From positions 1 through 23,970 of the forward strand of contig JAEWHU010000256.1 in assembly GCA_023387635.1 (NCBI GenBank): DNA of 23,970 nt. The letters run 5' to 3'. This document shows positions 15,105 through 23,174 of the stretch, piece after piece (positions within the stretch are counted from its first letter, which is position 1; each line of letters begins with the position of its first letter). The stretch comes from Bacillota bacterium (GTDB lineage Bacteria; Bacillota; Clostridia; Lachnospirales; Lachnospiraceae). A program made the position numbers and the translations under genes. The notes under the pieces are model-generated. The model was given only the letters and a program-made list of their open reading frames with translations, made no database searches and had not been told where the DNA came from.

Positions 15105-15127
15105 AAGCTGTGACAAAGTCACAGCTT
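15105..15127 (-). terminator. Terminator after the YgiD-like gene
   Basis: A perfect 10-bp stem AAGCTGTGAC with GTCACAGCTT has a 3-base loop and is followed on the minus strand by TTTATTAG (the stem itself ends in TT). It ends the hydrogenase-like plus ygiD-like transcript. Confidence 0.85.
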
Positions 15128-15213
15128 AGGTTGTTTTGCAATCAATTATGTATAAAAAAGGTTAATCATCTTCTGCCGTTTAATAACTATTTCTTTCTCT
15201 TAATAATTCCCAA

Positions 15214-15984
15214 TTAACTATTATGTCCAAACACATAAGAGGTCATGGATAAACTACCATATACACAGGACTCATTGTAAATCTTAACTTCATCCTTTTC
15301 ATCTGTGGCACCTAATATAAAAAGTATTGGATTAAAATGCTCTGTGGTAGGAATGGAATATTTCGCTATATTTCCATATCTGCTATATTGAATCACATTA
15401 TCATATTTTCTGCTAACAATACTGTCTTTAATATATTTATCAAATTCATACGCCCAAGGGAAACCACCATTTATACCAAAATCTACCATTCTAAGATTAT
15501 GAACAATATTACCACTTCCAAGAAGTAGTACATTCTCATTCCTTAAAGCTTTTAATTTAGTACCAATCTCATATAATTCCTCTGGTGTTGCATTACCATT
15601 AATGCTAATTTGAACAACGGGAACATCTGCATTGGGGAACATGTGTTTTAAGACTGACCATGTACCATGGTCAATCCCCCAATCATCTACTAATGTAGCC
15701 TCTGTACCAATCAAGGAAAGGATCCTATTTGCTACACTCTTAGATCCTTTCACAGTATAATCCACTTCATATAACTCTTTGGGAAATCCGTAAAAATCAT
15801 AGATAGTACGTGGTTCCTCACTTACTAATATTTTTGTACCTTTTGTCACCCAATGGGCTGAAACACAAACAATTACAGATGGCTTATTAATAGATTCGCC
15901 AATCTTCCTCCATGTTCTACTATATTCATTGTCTTCAATTGCATTCATGGGTGAACCATGACCTATAAACATAACTGGTAGCAT
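15214..15984 (-). CDS. ygiD: Extradiol ring-cleavage dioxygenase family protein (YgiD/LigB type)
   Basis: This 256-residue protein belongs to the class III extradiol dioxygenase (LigB) superfamily, YgiD/DODA branch, which opens the ring of DOPA-like catechols. Conserved residues are in place: FIGHGSPMNA (His9), SAHWVTKGT (His44), the metal-site region WGIDHGTWSVLKHMFP (His106), GSGNIVHNLR (His162) and TTEHFNPILFILGA (His216). Length is typical. Why an anaerobe carries this oxygen-using family is unclear; the physiological reaction may differ. It starts 15 bp after the hydrogenase-like gene and shares its transcript. Confidence 0.9.
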   Translation of the reverse strand: MLPVMFIGHGSPMNAIEDNEYSRTWRKIGESINKPSVIVCVSAHWVTKGTKILVSEEPRTIYDFYGFPKELYEVDYTVKGSKSVANRILSLIGTEATLVDDWGIDHGTWSVLKHMFPNADVPVVQISINGNATPEELYEIGTKLKALRNENVLLLGSGNIVHNLRMVDFGINGGFPWAYEFDKYIKDSIVSRKYDNVIQYSRYGNIAKYSIPTTEHFNPILFILGATDEKDEVKIYNESCVYGSLSMTSYVFGHNS

Positions 15985-15999
15985 ATTATATCCTTCTTT

Positions 16000-17235
16000 C
16001 TAAAATATTCTTGTGAATATATCACTGTGTTCAAGTAAGCTTTCTACTGTATCAAAACCTAATCTATGAAGTAATTCTATTACATATGGATTATCAATGG
16101 GTGTCTTATAATTGGCTAATTCACCATATTCAATCACATGCTCCCTTCCTTCATTACGGTCAATCATAACCTTAGGGCCACCTACACAACCACCTACACA
16201 ACCCATGCCTTCAAAAAAGTTAGCATCAACCTCTCCATTTTTTAGTTTATTCATCATATCACGACATGCTGGTACTCCATCAGCTTGCATTGTTTTTACT
16301 GTAATTTTTCTATCTGGATTTAAGCGGTTCACTGTACTTTTAACTGCCTCACTAACCCCCCCCGCTCTAGCATAGATTCTACCTGCGCGAGAGGAATGAT
16401 CCTTATCGCTATCTTCCATTTCAGAAGGATTAATTTTTGCAAATTCAAAAATATCCCTTACTTCTGTAAAAGTTAATACATAATCAACCGCATCTGCAAT
16501 ATCTTTTTCTCTTGCTTCTGCTTTTTTTGCCAAACAAGGTCCAATAAAAATGGTAACTGCATTTGGGTATAATCTCTTAATGGTACGACCACTTGCTACC
16601 ATTGGTGATACCGAACCTGGAACATGTGGCATTAGTTCATTATATATTTTTTTAATCATACCAATCCACATAGGGCAACAACAACTTGTTAATTGGTAAT
16701 CTGATTCTGTAATAATATTTTTATCAAATTCTAAAGCTTCTTTTAATGTTAAAATGTCTGCAAAAAGGGCAACTTCAATCATGCCATCAAACCCAATTTT
16801 TTTAAATGCGTTACGCAACATACCTGGAGTTACGTCTTTGCTAAATTGACCCAAAAATGCTGGTGCAACTAATGCATACACTGGTCCTTTTGCTTCCTTC
16901 ATGGCATTAAGTGCAGGTAAAATATCTTTACTAGCTACTAACTTTTCAGACTTGCAAATATCAATACAGGCATTACAACCAACACATAAATCCTTATTAA
17001 TTGTAATACCACCTTCCGGACTTTTCGTTATTGCTTCAAACAAGCAATTTTTTGTACAATTTCCTTCTTCCTCTGGCGAGCAATTACAATTATCAACATG
17101 TAATACTGGTGCATATTTTTCAGGATGTAAAAGGCAATCTAAGTGATGCGGATCATATTCCCTTATATCTTGTACTTCTTCCTTATTTTCTAAAGCATTT
17201 TTTACTAATTTCCTATATAATTCATCAAATGTCAT
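16000..17235 (-). CDS. [FeFe]-hydrogenase-like protein with N-terminal 2x[4Fe-4S] ferredoxin domain
   Basis: This is a 411-residue protein. Residues 50-94 hold two cluster motifs, an irregular CNCSPEEEGNC-x3-C (Cys50, 52, 60, 64) and a regular CVGCNACIDIC (84-94). Residues ~118-360 are the iron-only hydrogenase large domain with the three H-cluster signatures: TSCCCPMW (183-190), GPCLAKKAE (232-240) and FFEGMGCVGGCVGG (340-353). All cysteine ligands appear present. Motif 1 has an extra cysteine compared with the usual TSCCPxW. There is no neighbouring hydrogenase partner or maturase. It could be a sensory or electron-bifurcation-type orphan hydrogenase rather than the main H2 producer. It lies directly downstream of the SUF cluster on the same strand, separated by a terminator. 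Confidence 0.88.
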   Translation of the reverse strand: MTFDELYRKLVKNALENKEEVQDIREYDPHHLDCLLHPEKYAPVLHVDNCNCSPEEEGNCTKNCLFEAITKSPEGGITINKDLCVGCNACIDICKSEKLVASKDILPALNAMKEAKGPVYALVAPAFLGQFSKDVTPGMLRNAFKKIGFDGMIEVALFADILTLKEALEFDKNIITESDYQLTSCCCPMWIGMIKKIYNELMPHVPGSVSPMVASGRTIKRLYPNAVTIFIGPCLAKKAEAREKDIADAVDYVLTFTEVRDIFEFAKINPSEMEDSDKDHSSRAGRIYARAGGVSEAVKSTVNRLNPDRKITVKTMQADGVPACRDMMNKLKNGEVDANFFEGMGCVGGCVGGPKVMIDRNEGREHVIEYGELANYKTPIDNPYVIELLHRLGFDTVESLLEHSDIFTRIF

Positions 17236-17373
17236 AACTTCCTCTTTTCTAAATACTTATTTAAATTATTTAATACTATAATCTAACTTTGCAAAAAGAT
17301 TTTTTCATACCATTAATGTATTATATCCAATATATGTAACATTTAGTAATGACTTAGGAAAATAACATTTTAT

Positions 17374-17402
17374 ATAATTAATTATATATATTTTTATGTC
17401 AA
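17374..17402 (-). promoter_or_regulatory. Candidate promoter for the hydrogenase-like gene
   Basis: On the minus strand TTGACA (17402-17397) and AATTAT (17379-17374) are 17 bp apart in very AT-rich DNA. The -35 is perfect and the -10 is poor. The rest of 17236-17460 shows no further signal. Confidence 0.4.
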
Positions 17403-17462
17403 AATTGTTTCATATGGACTAAATCACCATAATCTAACTTACATTTATTTCATATATAAAAA

Positions 17463-17495
17463 TCTTGGAACTACTTATCACCAATAGTTCCAAGA
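17463..17495 (-). terminator. Terminator of the suf operon
   Basis: A perfect 11-bp stem TCTTGGAACTA (17463-17473) with 17485-17495 is followed on the minus strand by TTTTTATAT, 12 bp after the sufU stop. Confidence 0.92.
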
Positions 17496-17506
17496 CTTTA
17501 TTAATC

Positions 17507-17947
17507 TTAATTTCCATCTTCTTTTATTACTTCTTTTAAGGTATGCCAACTAAGTACTGCACACTTTACACGAGCTGGCATATGAGATATATCTTTTAAG
17601 GCAATAGCATCTTCTAATATTTCTAATTCTTCATCGGTTTTTCTCTCACCTTTAATCATCTGAAAGAAAGCATTGCCAAGTTCTAAAGCCTCATTTATAG
17701 TTTTTCCTTTTATTAAATCTATCATTATTGAGGATGATGCCATTGAGATAGCACAACCTAGCCCTGTGAAAGATGCATCTTTAATAATGCCATTTTCTTC
17801 TCTTAGCTCTAATGTTATTTCATCTCCACAACTTGGATTTACACCTTTTAGTGTATGGGTTGGGTTATCAATATGTTTTTTATTATGGTTAGACCTTATA
17901 TGCTCGGTTAATATATCATTATATATTTGTTCAATTCCCAAATCCAA
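17507..17947 (-). CDS. sufU: SUF system scaffold / sulfur-transfer protein SufU
   Basis: This 146-residue protein has the three zinc-binding cysteines of SufU (NPSCGD Cys40, GLGCAIS Cys65, ARVKCAVL Cys129) plus Asp42. It also has the spacer GERKTDEELE that distinguishes SufU from IscU. SufU accepts persulfide from SufS, relaying it to SufBCD. The start is TTG at 17947 with GGAGG upstream; a second in-frame TTG two codons later (17941) has better spacing from that SD. It overlaps the end of sufS by 17 bp and is the last gene of the operon, so a weak start codon would lower its yield. Confidence 0.95.
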   Translation of the reverse strand: MDLGIEQIYNDILTEHIRSNHNKKHIDNPTHTLKGVNPSCGDEITLELREENGIIKDASFTGLGCAISMASSSIMIDLIKGKTINEALELGNAFFQMIKGERKTDEELEILEDAIALKDISHMPARVKCAVLSWHTLKEVIKEDGN

Positions 17948-19145
17948 GACACCTCCTCACATTTTTTAGATTATTCACTAAATTATCTATATCATCTTTT
18001 GTATTATAGAAATAAAAGCTAGCTCTGCAAGTTGCATTTACGCCTAAATATCTCATTAACGGTTGCGCACAGTGATGTCCAGCCCTTATAGCCACATTGC
18101 CTCCATCTAATATGGAAGATGTATCATGTGGATGAACATCCTTAACATTAAATGATATTACTCCATTTCTTGTGGCATTGGTACTACCATAGATAATAAC
18201 GTCCTCTAATTTACTAAGTTCCTCTATGGCATATTCCGTTAACTCTTCATCTATTCTTCTAATTTCATCGTATCCAACTGACTTAATATACCTAATTGCT
18301 TCCATCAAACCAACTACTCCTCCTACATTAGGAGTCCCTGCCTCAAATTTCAGAGGTAGCGGTGCAAATGTGGATTCTTGTTCGTATACGTATTCAATCA
18401 TTTCTCCGCCAGTTAAAAATGGGGGCATAACATTTAATAATTTCTCTTTACCATATAAGACACCAATTCCCATAGGTCCTAGCATCTTATGTCCTGAAAA
18501 AGCGATGAAGTCCACATCTAATTCTGTAACATTTATTTCAAAATGAGGAATGCTTTGTGCACAATCAAGTACTACGACTGCATTCACCTTATGCGCTTTC
18601 TCTATGACATACTCCACAGGGTTTAGGATTCCAAGCACATTTGATACATGAGAGATTGCTACAATCTTGGTTTTATCAGTAATTTTACTATCAATTTCTT
18701 CCTTTGTTATAGTTAAATTCTCATCTAAATAAAGGAACTTTAGAATTGCACCTTTTTCTTTTGCTAACTGCTGCCAAGGAAGTATATTGCTATGGTGTTC
18801 AAGAATAGATACTAGGATTTCATCACCTTCGTTTATTACCATTCTTCCATAGGAATAGGCAATTAAATTAATTGATTCTGTAGTATTACGAGTAAAAATA
18901 ATTTCTTTACTGCTTTTTGCATGAATGAACTTAGTAACCTCTTCTCTTCCTTCTTCATACACATCAGTAGCTTTTACACTTAATTTATATAGCCCTCTAT
19001 GAGGATTAGCATTTTCAGCTATATAATATTCCTTCATTCTATCGATTACATTTCTAGGTTTTTGAGTAGTTGCTGCATTATCAAGATATGACAAAGTTTT
19101 ATTTTCTTCAAGTAGTGGAAAATCTTTTCTATATTTGTTTAACAC
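17931..19145 (-). CDS. sufS: Cysteine desulfurase SufS
   Basis: This 404-residue PLP enzyme takes sulfur from L-cysteine. Visible elements are YLDNAATTQKP at the N-terminus, the PLP lysine in FSGHKMLGPMGIG (Lys220), VLDCAQSIPH with the cofactor Asp, and the catalytic cysteine in IRAGHHCAQPLMR (Cys359), the short-loop arrangement of type II desulfurases that need SufU or SufE. The start is GTG at 19145, with AAAGGAAGG upstream inside the last codons of sufD (17-bp overlap). Confidence 0.97.
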   Translation of the reverse strand: MLNKYRKDFPLLEENKTLSYLDNAATTQKPRNVIDRMKEYYIAENANPHRGLYKLSVKATDVYEEGREEVTKFIHAKSSKEIIFTRNTTESINLIAYSYGRMVINEGDEILVSILEHHSNILPWQQLAKEKGAILKFLYLDENLTITKEEIDSKITDKTKIVAISHVSNVLGILNPVEYVIEKAHKVNAVVVLDCAQSIPHFEINVTELDVDFIAFSGHKMLGPMGIGVLYGKEKLLNVMPPFLTGGEMIEYVYEQESTFAPLPLKFEAGTPNVGGVVGLMEAIRYIKSVGYDEIRRIDEELTEYAIEELSKLEDVIIYGSTNATRNGVISFNVKDVHPHDTSSILDGGNVAIRAGHHCAQPLMRYLGVNATCRASFYFYNTKDDIDNLVNNLKNVRRCLGFGN

Positions 19146-20235
19146 CTAATAGCCTTCCTTTCACGAACTCTATTATATTATTTTGTAGTTCTTCATTTGG
19201 CACTTTCATAATAACAGGTAAAAATGCACTTTCAATCATTATCTTCTTTGCAGTCAACTCATCAATTCCTCTGGTCATCATATAAAATAATTGTTCTTCC
19301 TGTATTTTACCACTATTGGCTCCATGCATTCCTTGTACGTTTTCTTCTGCACATAAAATAAGTGGTGCTGTAATATTTTTAATTTTAGGGCTGAATAACA
19401 GATTGAATTCCTCTTCTTGGCCAATGGATCCTGCGCAACCCTTTTTAAAATCAATGGTTCCTCGAAATAATTTGCGACTTTCATCAAGCAGGGCACCATT
19501 TAATTTCATTTTACTTTCAGAAAATCTACCTTCATGGGTTACAATATAATTTATATCTATAAAACGCTTCTTATCACCGAAATAAATACTATCTACATTT
19601 TGCTTACTTTCATTGCCTTTTAATATGGTCTTACAACCTTGAATACTTTTAATACCACCAATCTCAGCTTGATTAATATTAATAATTCCATTTTCGTGAA
19701 CTATAGTACCAATATCACTAAGGTGAATAGAGCTATCATTCATTAATTGCACAATCACAAGGTTAATTACTGCATTCTTTTTTGCTTCTAAAAATGTTAA
19801 GCCTGCATGAAAAGCACTCTCTTCACCTTTGTTCTTGTAATTCAATATAATTGTTACTTCACTATCCTCTTCAGCAATTACTCTATTTAAATCAATTGCC
19901 GCTAGATTTGTTTCATCAAATTCATAATCTATAAGAATAGGTTCGTCTATTTTAACTCCTCTAGGAATACGAAAATTCACTAATTTATTTACATTTTTTA
20001 ATACAAATTCAGTGTATGGTTTACCTATCCCTGTTTCTAACTCTAAAAGCTTTTCAAAGTCTTCATCCTTACCTGTTACTTCAATTAGATGTTTATCTGA
20101 ACTATTTAAGTTTACAACATTTTTAATAAATGGTAATAATTCAGGAATATCTTCTTCTAAGGATAGACTATTAACTTGAAGCCAGCTCCATGTTTTAATT
20201 GGTAAAACATTTAAATCTTTTAATTCTAATTTCAT
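19129..20235 (-). CDS. sufD: SUF complex subunit SufD
   Basis: This 368-residue protein is a SufB paralogue with a right-handed beta-helix core. The C-terminal signature GMHGANSGKIQEEQLFYMMTRG contains His304, which lines up with the functional histidine of E. coli SufD, followed by the helix IDELTAKKIMIESAF. With SufB and SufC it forms the SufBC2D assembly complex. The ATG at 20235 is separated from the sufB stop (20356) by a 113-bp structured repeat that fills almost the whole gap; only a weak GGGTG lies close to the start. Confidence 0.95.
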   Translation of the reverse strand: MKLELKDLNVLPIKTWSWLQVNSLSLEEDIPELLPFIKNVVNLNSSDKHLIEVTGKDEDFEKLLELETGIGKPYTEFVLKNVNKLVNFRIPRGVKIDEPILIDYEFDETNLAAIDLNRVIAEEDSEVTIILNYKNKGEESAFHAGLTFLEAKKNAVINLVIVQLMNDSSIHLSDIGTIVHENGIININQAEIGGIKSIQGCKTILKGNESKQNVDSIYFGDKKRFIDINYIVTHEGRFSESKMKLNGALLDESRKLFRGTIDFKKGCAGSIGQEEEFNLLFSPKIKNITAPLILCAEENVQGMHGANSGKIQEEQLFYMMTRGIDELTAKKIMIESAFLPVIMKVPNEELQNNIIEFVKGRLLGVKQI

Positions 20236-20348
20236 GGTTTACACCCATTGCATATCGCAGACTTGTCTGCGATACTGCCACTAATAAAAAAGAATGAAAG
20301 AATCACATCGTGGCAACCTTTCTAAATATATATTTTCTTTCACTCTTC
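20236..20348 (-). repeat. Structured ~112-bp repeat, copy 2 (between sufB and sufD)
   Basis: This is the second copy of the element at 11932-12043, same orientation, and fills all but 7 bp of the sufB-sufD gap. On the minus strand the long stem (20335-20346 with 20291-20302) keeps 12 pairs: relative to copy 1 one U-A pair has become A-U and one G-C has become G-U. The near-start hairpin ATCGCAGAC-TT-GTCTGCGAT (20254-20273) is 9 bp. UGCCAC in the loop can pair with GUGGCA beyond the stem. AAGGAG (20352-20357) is on the sufB side. Confidence 0.78.
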
Positions 20349-20355
20349 ATTCTCC

Positions 20356-21807
20356 TTAGCCAATGCTTCCTTCCATCTCTAATTTAATTAATTGGTTCAT
20401 TTCAAGAGCATACTCAAGAGGTAGTTCTTTTGCAATTGGCTCTGCAAAACCACTAACTATCATAGCCTTAGCATCAATCTCACTGATGCCCCTTGACATT
20501 AAGTAAAAGATTGCATCATCACTTATACTTCCTATTTTAGCCTCATGACCTATATCAACTTCATCATTACGTATATCCATAACAGGTATTGTATCAGAAC
20601 GAGAGATATCATCAAGCATAAGGGATTCACAAGATACAGAAGATTTACTATTTCTTGCTTTTTCAGTGACCTTCACACTACTTCTAAATGTACTTATTCC
20701 ACCATCTTTTGATATTGATTTAGAACTCATATGAGAAGAAGTATTTGGTGCACCATGAACCACTTTTACACCTGTATCAAGATGTTGACCATTACCTGCA
20801 AAAGTAATGCCAGTAAACTCCATCTTTGCTCCTTCGCCTTTTAATATACTCATAGGGTAGAGATAAGATATATGTGACCCAAAGGAACCAGACACCCATT
20901 CAATAGAACCACCCTTTTCAACTACTGATCGTTTGGTGTTTAAGTTATACATATTTTTTGACCAATTCTCAATTGTAGAATAACGAAGTCTAGCACCTTC
21001 TCGAACATATAATTCTACGCATCCAGCATGTAGATTCGCTACATTATATTTTGGTGCAGAACAACCTTCAATAAAATGAAGATCAGCGCCTTTATCAACA
21101 ATAATTAGTGTATGTTCAAATTGCCCAGCTCCAGGTGCATTTAATCTAAAATATGATTGAAGTGGAATGTCAACTTTTACTCCAGGAGGCACATATACAA
21201 AAGACCCACCTGACCAAACTGCACCATGTAAAGCAGCGAATTTATGATCGTTTGGTGGAACTAATTTCATAAAATGCTCTTTTACTAAATCCTCATGTTC
21301 ATATAATGCACTTTCCATGTCGGTATAAATAACACCTTGGCGACTTATTTCTTCTTTAACTTTGTGGTAAACTACTTCTGAATCGTATTGTGCACCTACA
21401 CCTGCTAGAGAAGTTCTTTCCGCTTTTGGTATACCAAGTCTATCAAATGTGTTCTTTATATCCTCTGGCACATCATTCCAAGCTTCTTTCATCTCTGTAT
21501 TGGGCTTTATATATGTTATAATATCATCCATATTAAGCTCATGAAGACTAGGTCCCCATACTGGAGCCTTCTTTTCATTGTATATTTCTAAAGACTTTTG
21601 TCTAAATTCTCTCATCCACTGTGGATCATTTTTAGCTGTTGATATAATATCAACAATTTCTTTTGTCAATCCTTTTTCAGAAGCAAAAGATGCATCAACT
21701 TTATCTTTTACATCATATATACTGCGATTGACATCATCTACATAAGTTTTCGTTTTTCCAAATATATTTTCTTCGTAACTTATGTCAATTGTCTTTTTAT
21801 CATTCAT
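20356..21807 (-). CDS. sufB: SUF Fe-S assembly scaffold SufB
   Basis: This 483-residue protein is the cluster-building subunit of SufBC2D. Key elements are WSGGSFVYVPPGVKVDIPLQ, FIEGCSAPKYNVANLHAGCVELYV, SKSSVSCESLMLDD (Cys393, matching the essential E. coli Cys405) and VDIGHEAKIGSISDDAIFYLMSRG with His421-Glu422, the conserved active pair. Length is normal. GATAGGAG precedes the ATG. It follows sufC after a 129-bp gap that holds palindromes and direct repeats. Confidence 0.97.
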   Translation of the reverse strand: MNDKKTIDISYEENIFGKTKTYVDDVNRSIYDVKDKVDASFASEKGLTKEIVDIISTAKNDPQWMREFRQKSLEIYNEKKAPVWGPSLHELNMDDIITYIKPNTEMKEAWNDVPEDIKNTFDRLGIPKAERTSLAGVGAQYDSEVVYHKVKEEISRQGVIYTDMESALYEHEDLVKEHFMKLVPPNDHKFAALHGAVWSGGSFVYVPPGVKVDIPLQSYFRLNAPGAGQFEHTLIIVDKGADLHFIEGCSAPKYNVANLHAGCVELYVREGARLRYSTIENWSKNMYNLNTKRSVVEKGGSIEWVSGSFGSHISYLYPMSILKGEGAKMEFTGITFAGNGQHLDTGVKVVHGAPNTSSHMSSKSISKDGGISTFRSSVKVTEKARNSKSSVSCESLMLDDISRSDTIPVMDIRNDEVDIGHEAKIGSISDDAIFYLMSRGISEIDAKAMIVSGFAEPIAKELPLEYALEMNQLIKLEMEGSIG

Positions 21808-21819
21808 ATTAAACTCCTA

Positions 21820-21914
21820 TCCGCGTGCCCTAGCACACTTATAATTAGGATAAGCGAGAATTTGCTCACTAAGCGGCTTGCCGCTTAAAACAATCTCCGT
21901 ACCCTTACACACTT
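21820..21914. repeat. Palindrome-rich insert with flanking imperfect direct repeats between sufC and sufB
   Basis: TCCGCGTGCCCTAGCACACTT (21820-21840) recurs imperfectly as TCCGTACCCTTACACACTT (21896-21914). Between them are AAGCGGC-TT-GCCGCTT (21871-21886), a perfect 7-bp hairpin, and GCGAG/GCTC inverted pieces; GTGC-CCTA-GCAC lies in the left repeat. The block fills most of the 129-bp gap and is GC-richer than its surroundings. It may be a REP-like insert or an RNA processing or attenuation site in the suf transcript. Confidence 0.5.
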
Positions 21915-21936
21915 TTAATCAATATAAGTACTCTAC

Positions 21937-22683
21937 TTATTGATTTGATATTGCAAACGATTTAAATCCATTTACATTTATTTGTTCAATCAATGTTCTA
22001 TCACCAGTTTTTACTATTTTACCATCGATTAATATATGAACTTTATCTACAGGTAAAAATTCTAATATTTTTGTATTGTGAGTTATTATTAATAAAGAGT
22101 TGTTATCATTCTTAAAAGCTTCTACACCTTTAGATACCACTTTTACTGCATCTACATCAAGCCCAGAATCAGTTTCATCTAAAATTGCTAGTTTTGGTTC
22201 GAGCATTAACATTTGTAAAATTTCAGATTTCTTTTTCTCACCACCTGAAAAACCTACATTAAGATATCTACTTGCGTAATCTTTATCCATATTTAATGTA
22301 TCCATCTTACTTTGCAATGCTTTACGATGACTTATAATACTTACTGGTTTTTCAGTAATAGCTGCTTTTGAAGATCTCATGAAATTATCTAATGTAACCC
22401 CTGATAATTCTTCAGGATTCTGGAAGGATAAAAATATTCCTTTTCTAGCTCTAACATCTGTATTTTCCTCTGTTATATCCTCATTTTCAAATGTGATACT
22501 ACCATTAACTTCATATTTTGGATGACCCATAATTGCGTAACCAAGAGTTGACTTTCCAGCGCCATTTGGTCCCATAATAACATGTACTTCCCCTTCGTTA
22601 ATTGAAAGGTTTAAGTTATTTAATATAACTTTTTCATCAATACTAACTTGTAAATCTACAATCTCTAATAATTTATTTGACAT
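21937..22683 (-). CDS. sufC: SUF complex ATPase SufC
   Basis: This 248-residue ABC-type ATPase has Walker A GPNGAGKST (38-46), the SufC-typical Q-loop FLSFQNPEELSGV (84-96), signature FSGGEKK (145-151), Walker B LAILDE (165-170) and the switch His in ITHNTK. It drives shape changes in the SufB-SufD pair. GAGG lies before the ATG. It is the first gene of sufCBDSU. Confidence 0.96.
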   Translation of the reverse strand: MSNKLLEIVDLQVSIDEKVILNNLNLSINEGEVHVIMGPNGAGKSTLGYAIMGHPKYEVNGSITFENEDITEENTDVRARKGIFLSFQNPEELSGVTLDNFMRSSKAAITEKPVSIISHRKALQSKMDTLNMDKDYASRYLNVGFSGGEKKKSEILQMLMLEPKLAILDETDSGLDVDAVKVVSKGVEAFKNDNNSLLIITHNTKILEFLPVDKVHILIDGKIVKTGDRTLIEQINVNGFKSFAISNQ

Positions 22684-22814
22684 ACTTTACCTCATTCCTT
22701 GCATTTCTTTTTCGCATTTTATTTTATTAGTTACTATTTAATTTTCATTTTGATAAATTAGCTGTTTAATAATCTTATATAATAATTTTATTATATCCTA
22801 CTAATTTAATTCCT

Positions 22815-22847
22815 ATTATAATACTCGGATATAAAAATTGCAAGTAT
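22815..22847 (-). promoter_or_regulatory. suf operon promoter with overlapping inverted repeat
   Basis: On the minus strand TTGCAA (22843-22838) and TATAAT (22820-22815) are 17 bp apart. The spacer and -35 are spanned by an imperfect 27-bp inverted repeat (22821-22847) with half-sites ATACTTG and CGAGTAT. Position and half-sites suggest an operator, perhaps for an Rrf2-family (IscR/SufR-like) regulator; the regulator is not in the window. The leader to sufC is about 130 nt. Confidence 0.6.
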
Positions 22848-22867
22848 TTCTATAATTGATTTAATAA

Positions 22868-22910
22868 GGAAAGAACCTATGTCTATTTATTTAATAAACA
22901 CAGGTTCCTT
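22868..22910 (-). terminator. Probable terminator after the small-protein pair
   Basis: Read on the minus strand, AAGGAACCUGUGU pairs with ACAUAGGUUCUUU (13 pairs including two G-U), followed by CCTTATTAAAT. The opposite strand has mismatches, which supports minus-strand use. Confidence 0.5.
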
Positions 22911-22956
22911 TTTGGGTACAATTTATTCAATTTATCATTTACGATTTACCATTTGC

Positions 22957-22998
22957 CATCTACTATTTATCATCTACTATTTATCATCTACTATTTAC
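22957..22998. repeat. Three tandem 14-bp units (CATCTACTATTTAT)
   Basis: Two exact copies (22957-22970, 22971-22984) and a third with one change (22985-22998) are flanked by looser TTTACCATTTGCC-like repeats. The array begins at the stop codon of the 56-aa gene and extends beyond it. Confidence 0.8.
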
Positions 22999-23165
22999 CA
23001 TTTGCCATCATAATTTATAGGACTGGCTTTTTCATGTCCACTTTTTGCTTTCCCTTGTATTTCTGGTACTGGCTTTACTGTATTTTTGGGAACCTTCATT
23101 TTTTGTTTACCTTCTGTACCATGATAAGCTTCTACATCAGGCCTTCTCATTCCTGCTTTTGCCAT
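22995..23165 (-). CDS. 56-aa basic small protein of unknown function
   Basis: A 56-residue frame from ATG 23165 has AGGAGG upstream at good spacing. It begins MAKAGMRRPDVEAYHGTEG and ends SPINYDGKW. It is Lys-rich with several Pro and no hydrophobic helix. Its ribosome site lies in the 9-bp gap after the 45-aa gene, so the two are translated from one message. No family is recognised. The stop codon falls within a 14-bp tandem repeat array. Confidence 0.65.
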   Translation of the reverse strand: MAKAGMRRPDVEAYHGTEGKQKMKVPKNTVKPVPEIQGKAKSGHEKASPINYDGKW

Positions 23166-23174
23166 ACAAACCTC

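Noticed and set aside
22921..22998. Repeat array considered as a CRISPR
   Set aside because: Units are 14 bp and directly adjacent with no spacers; no cas gene is near.
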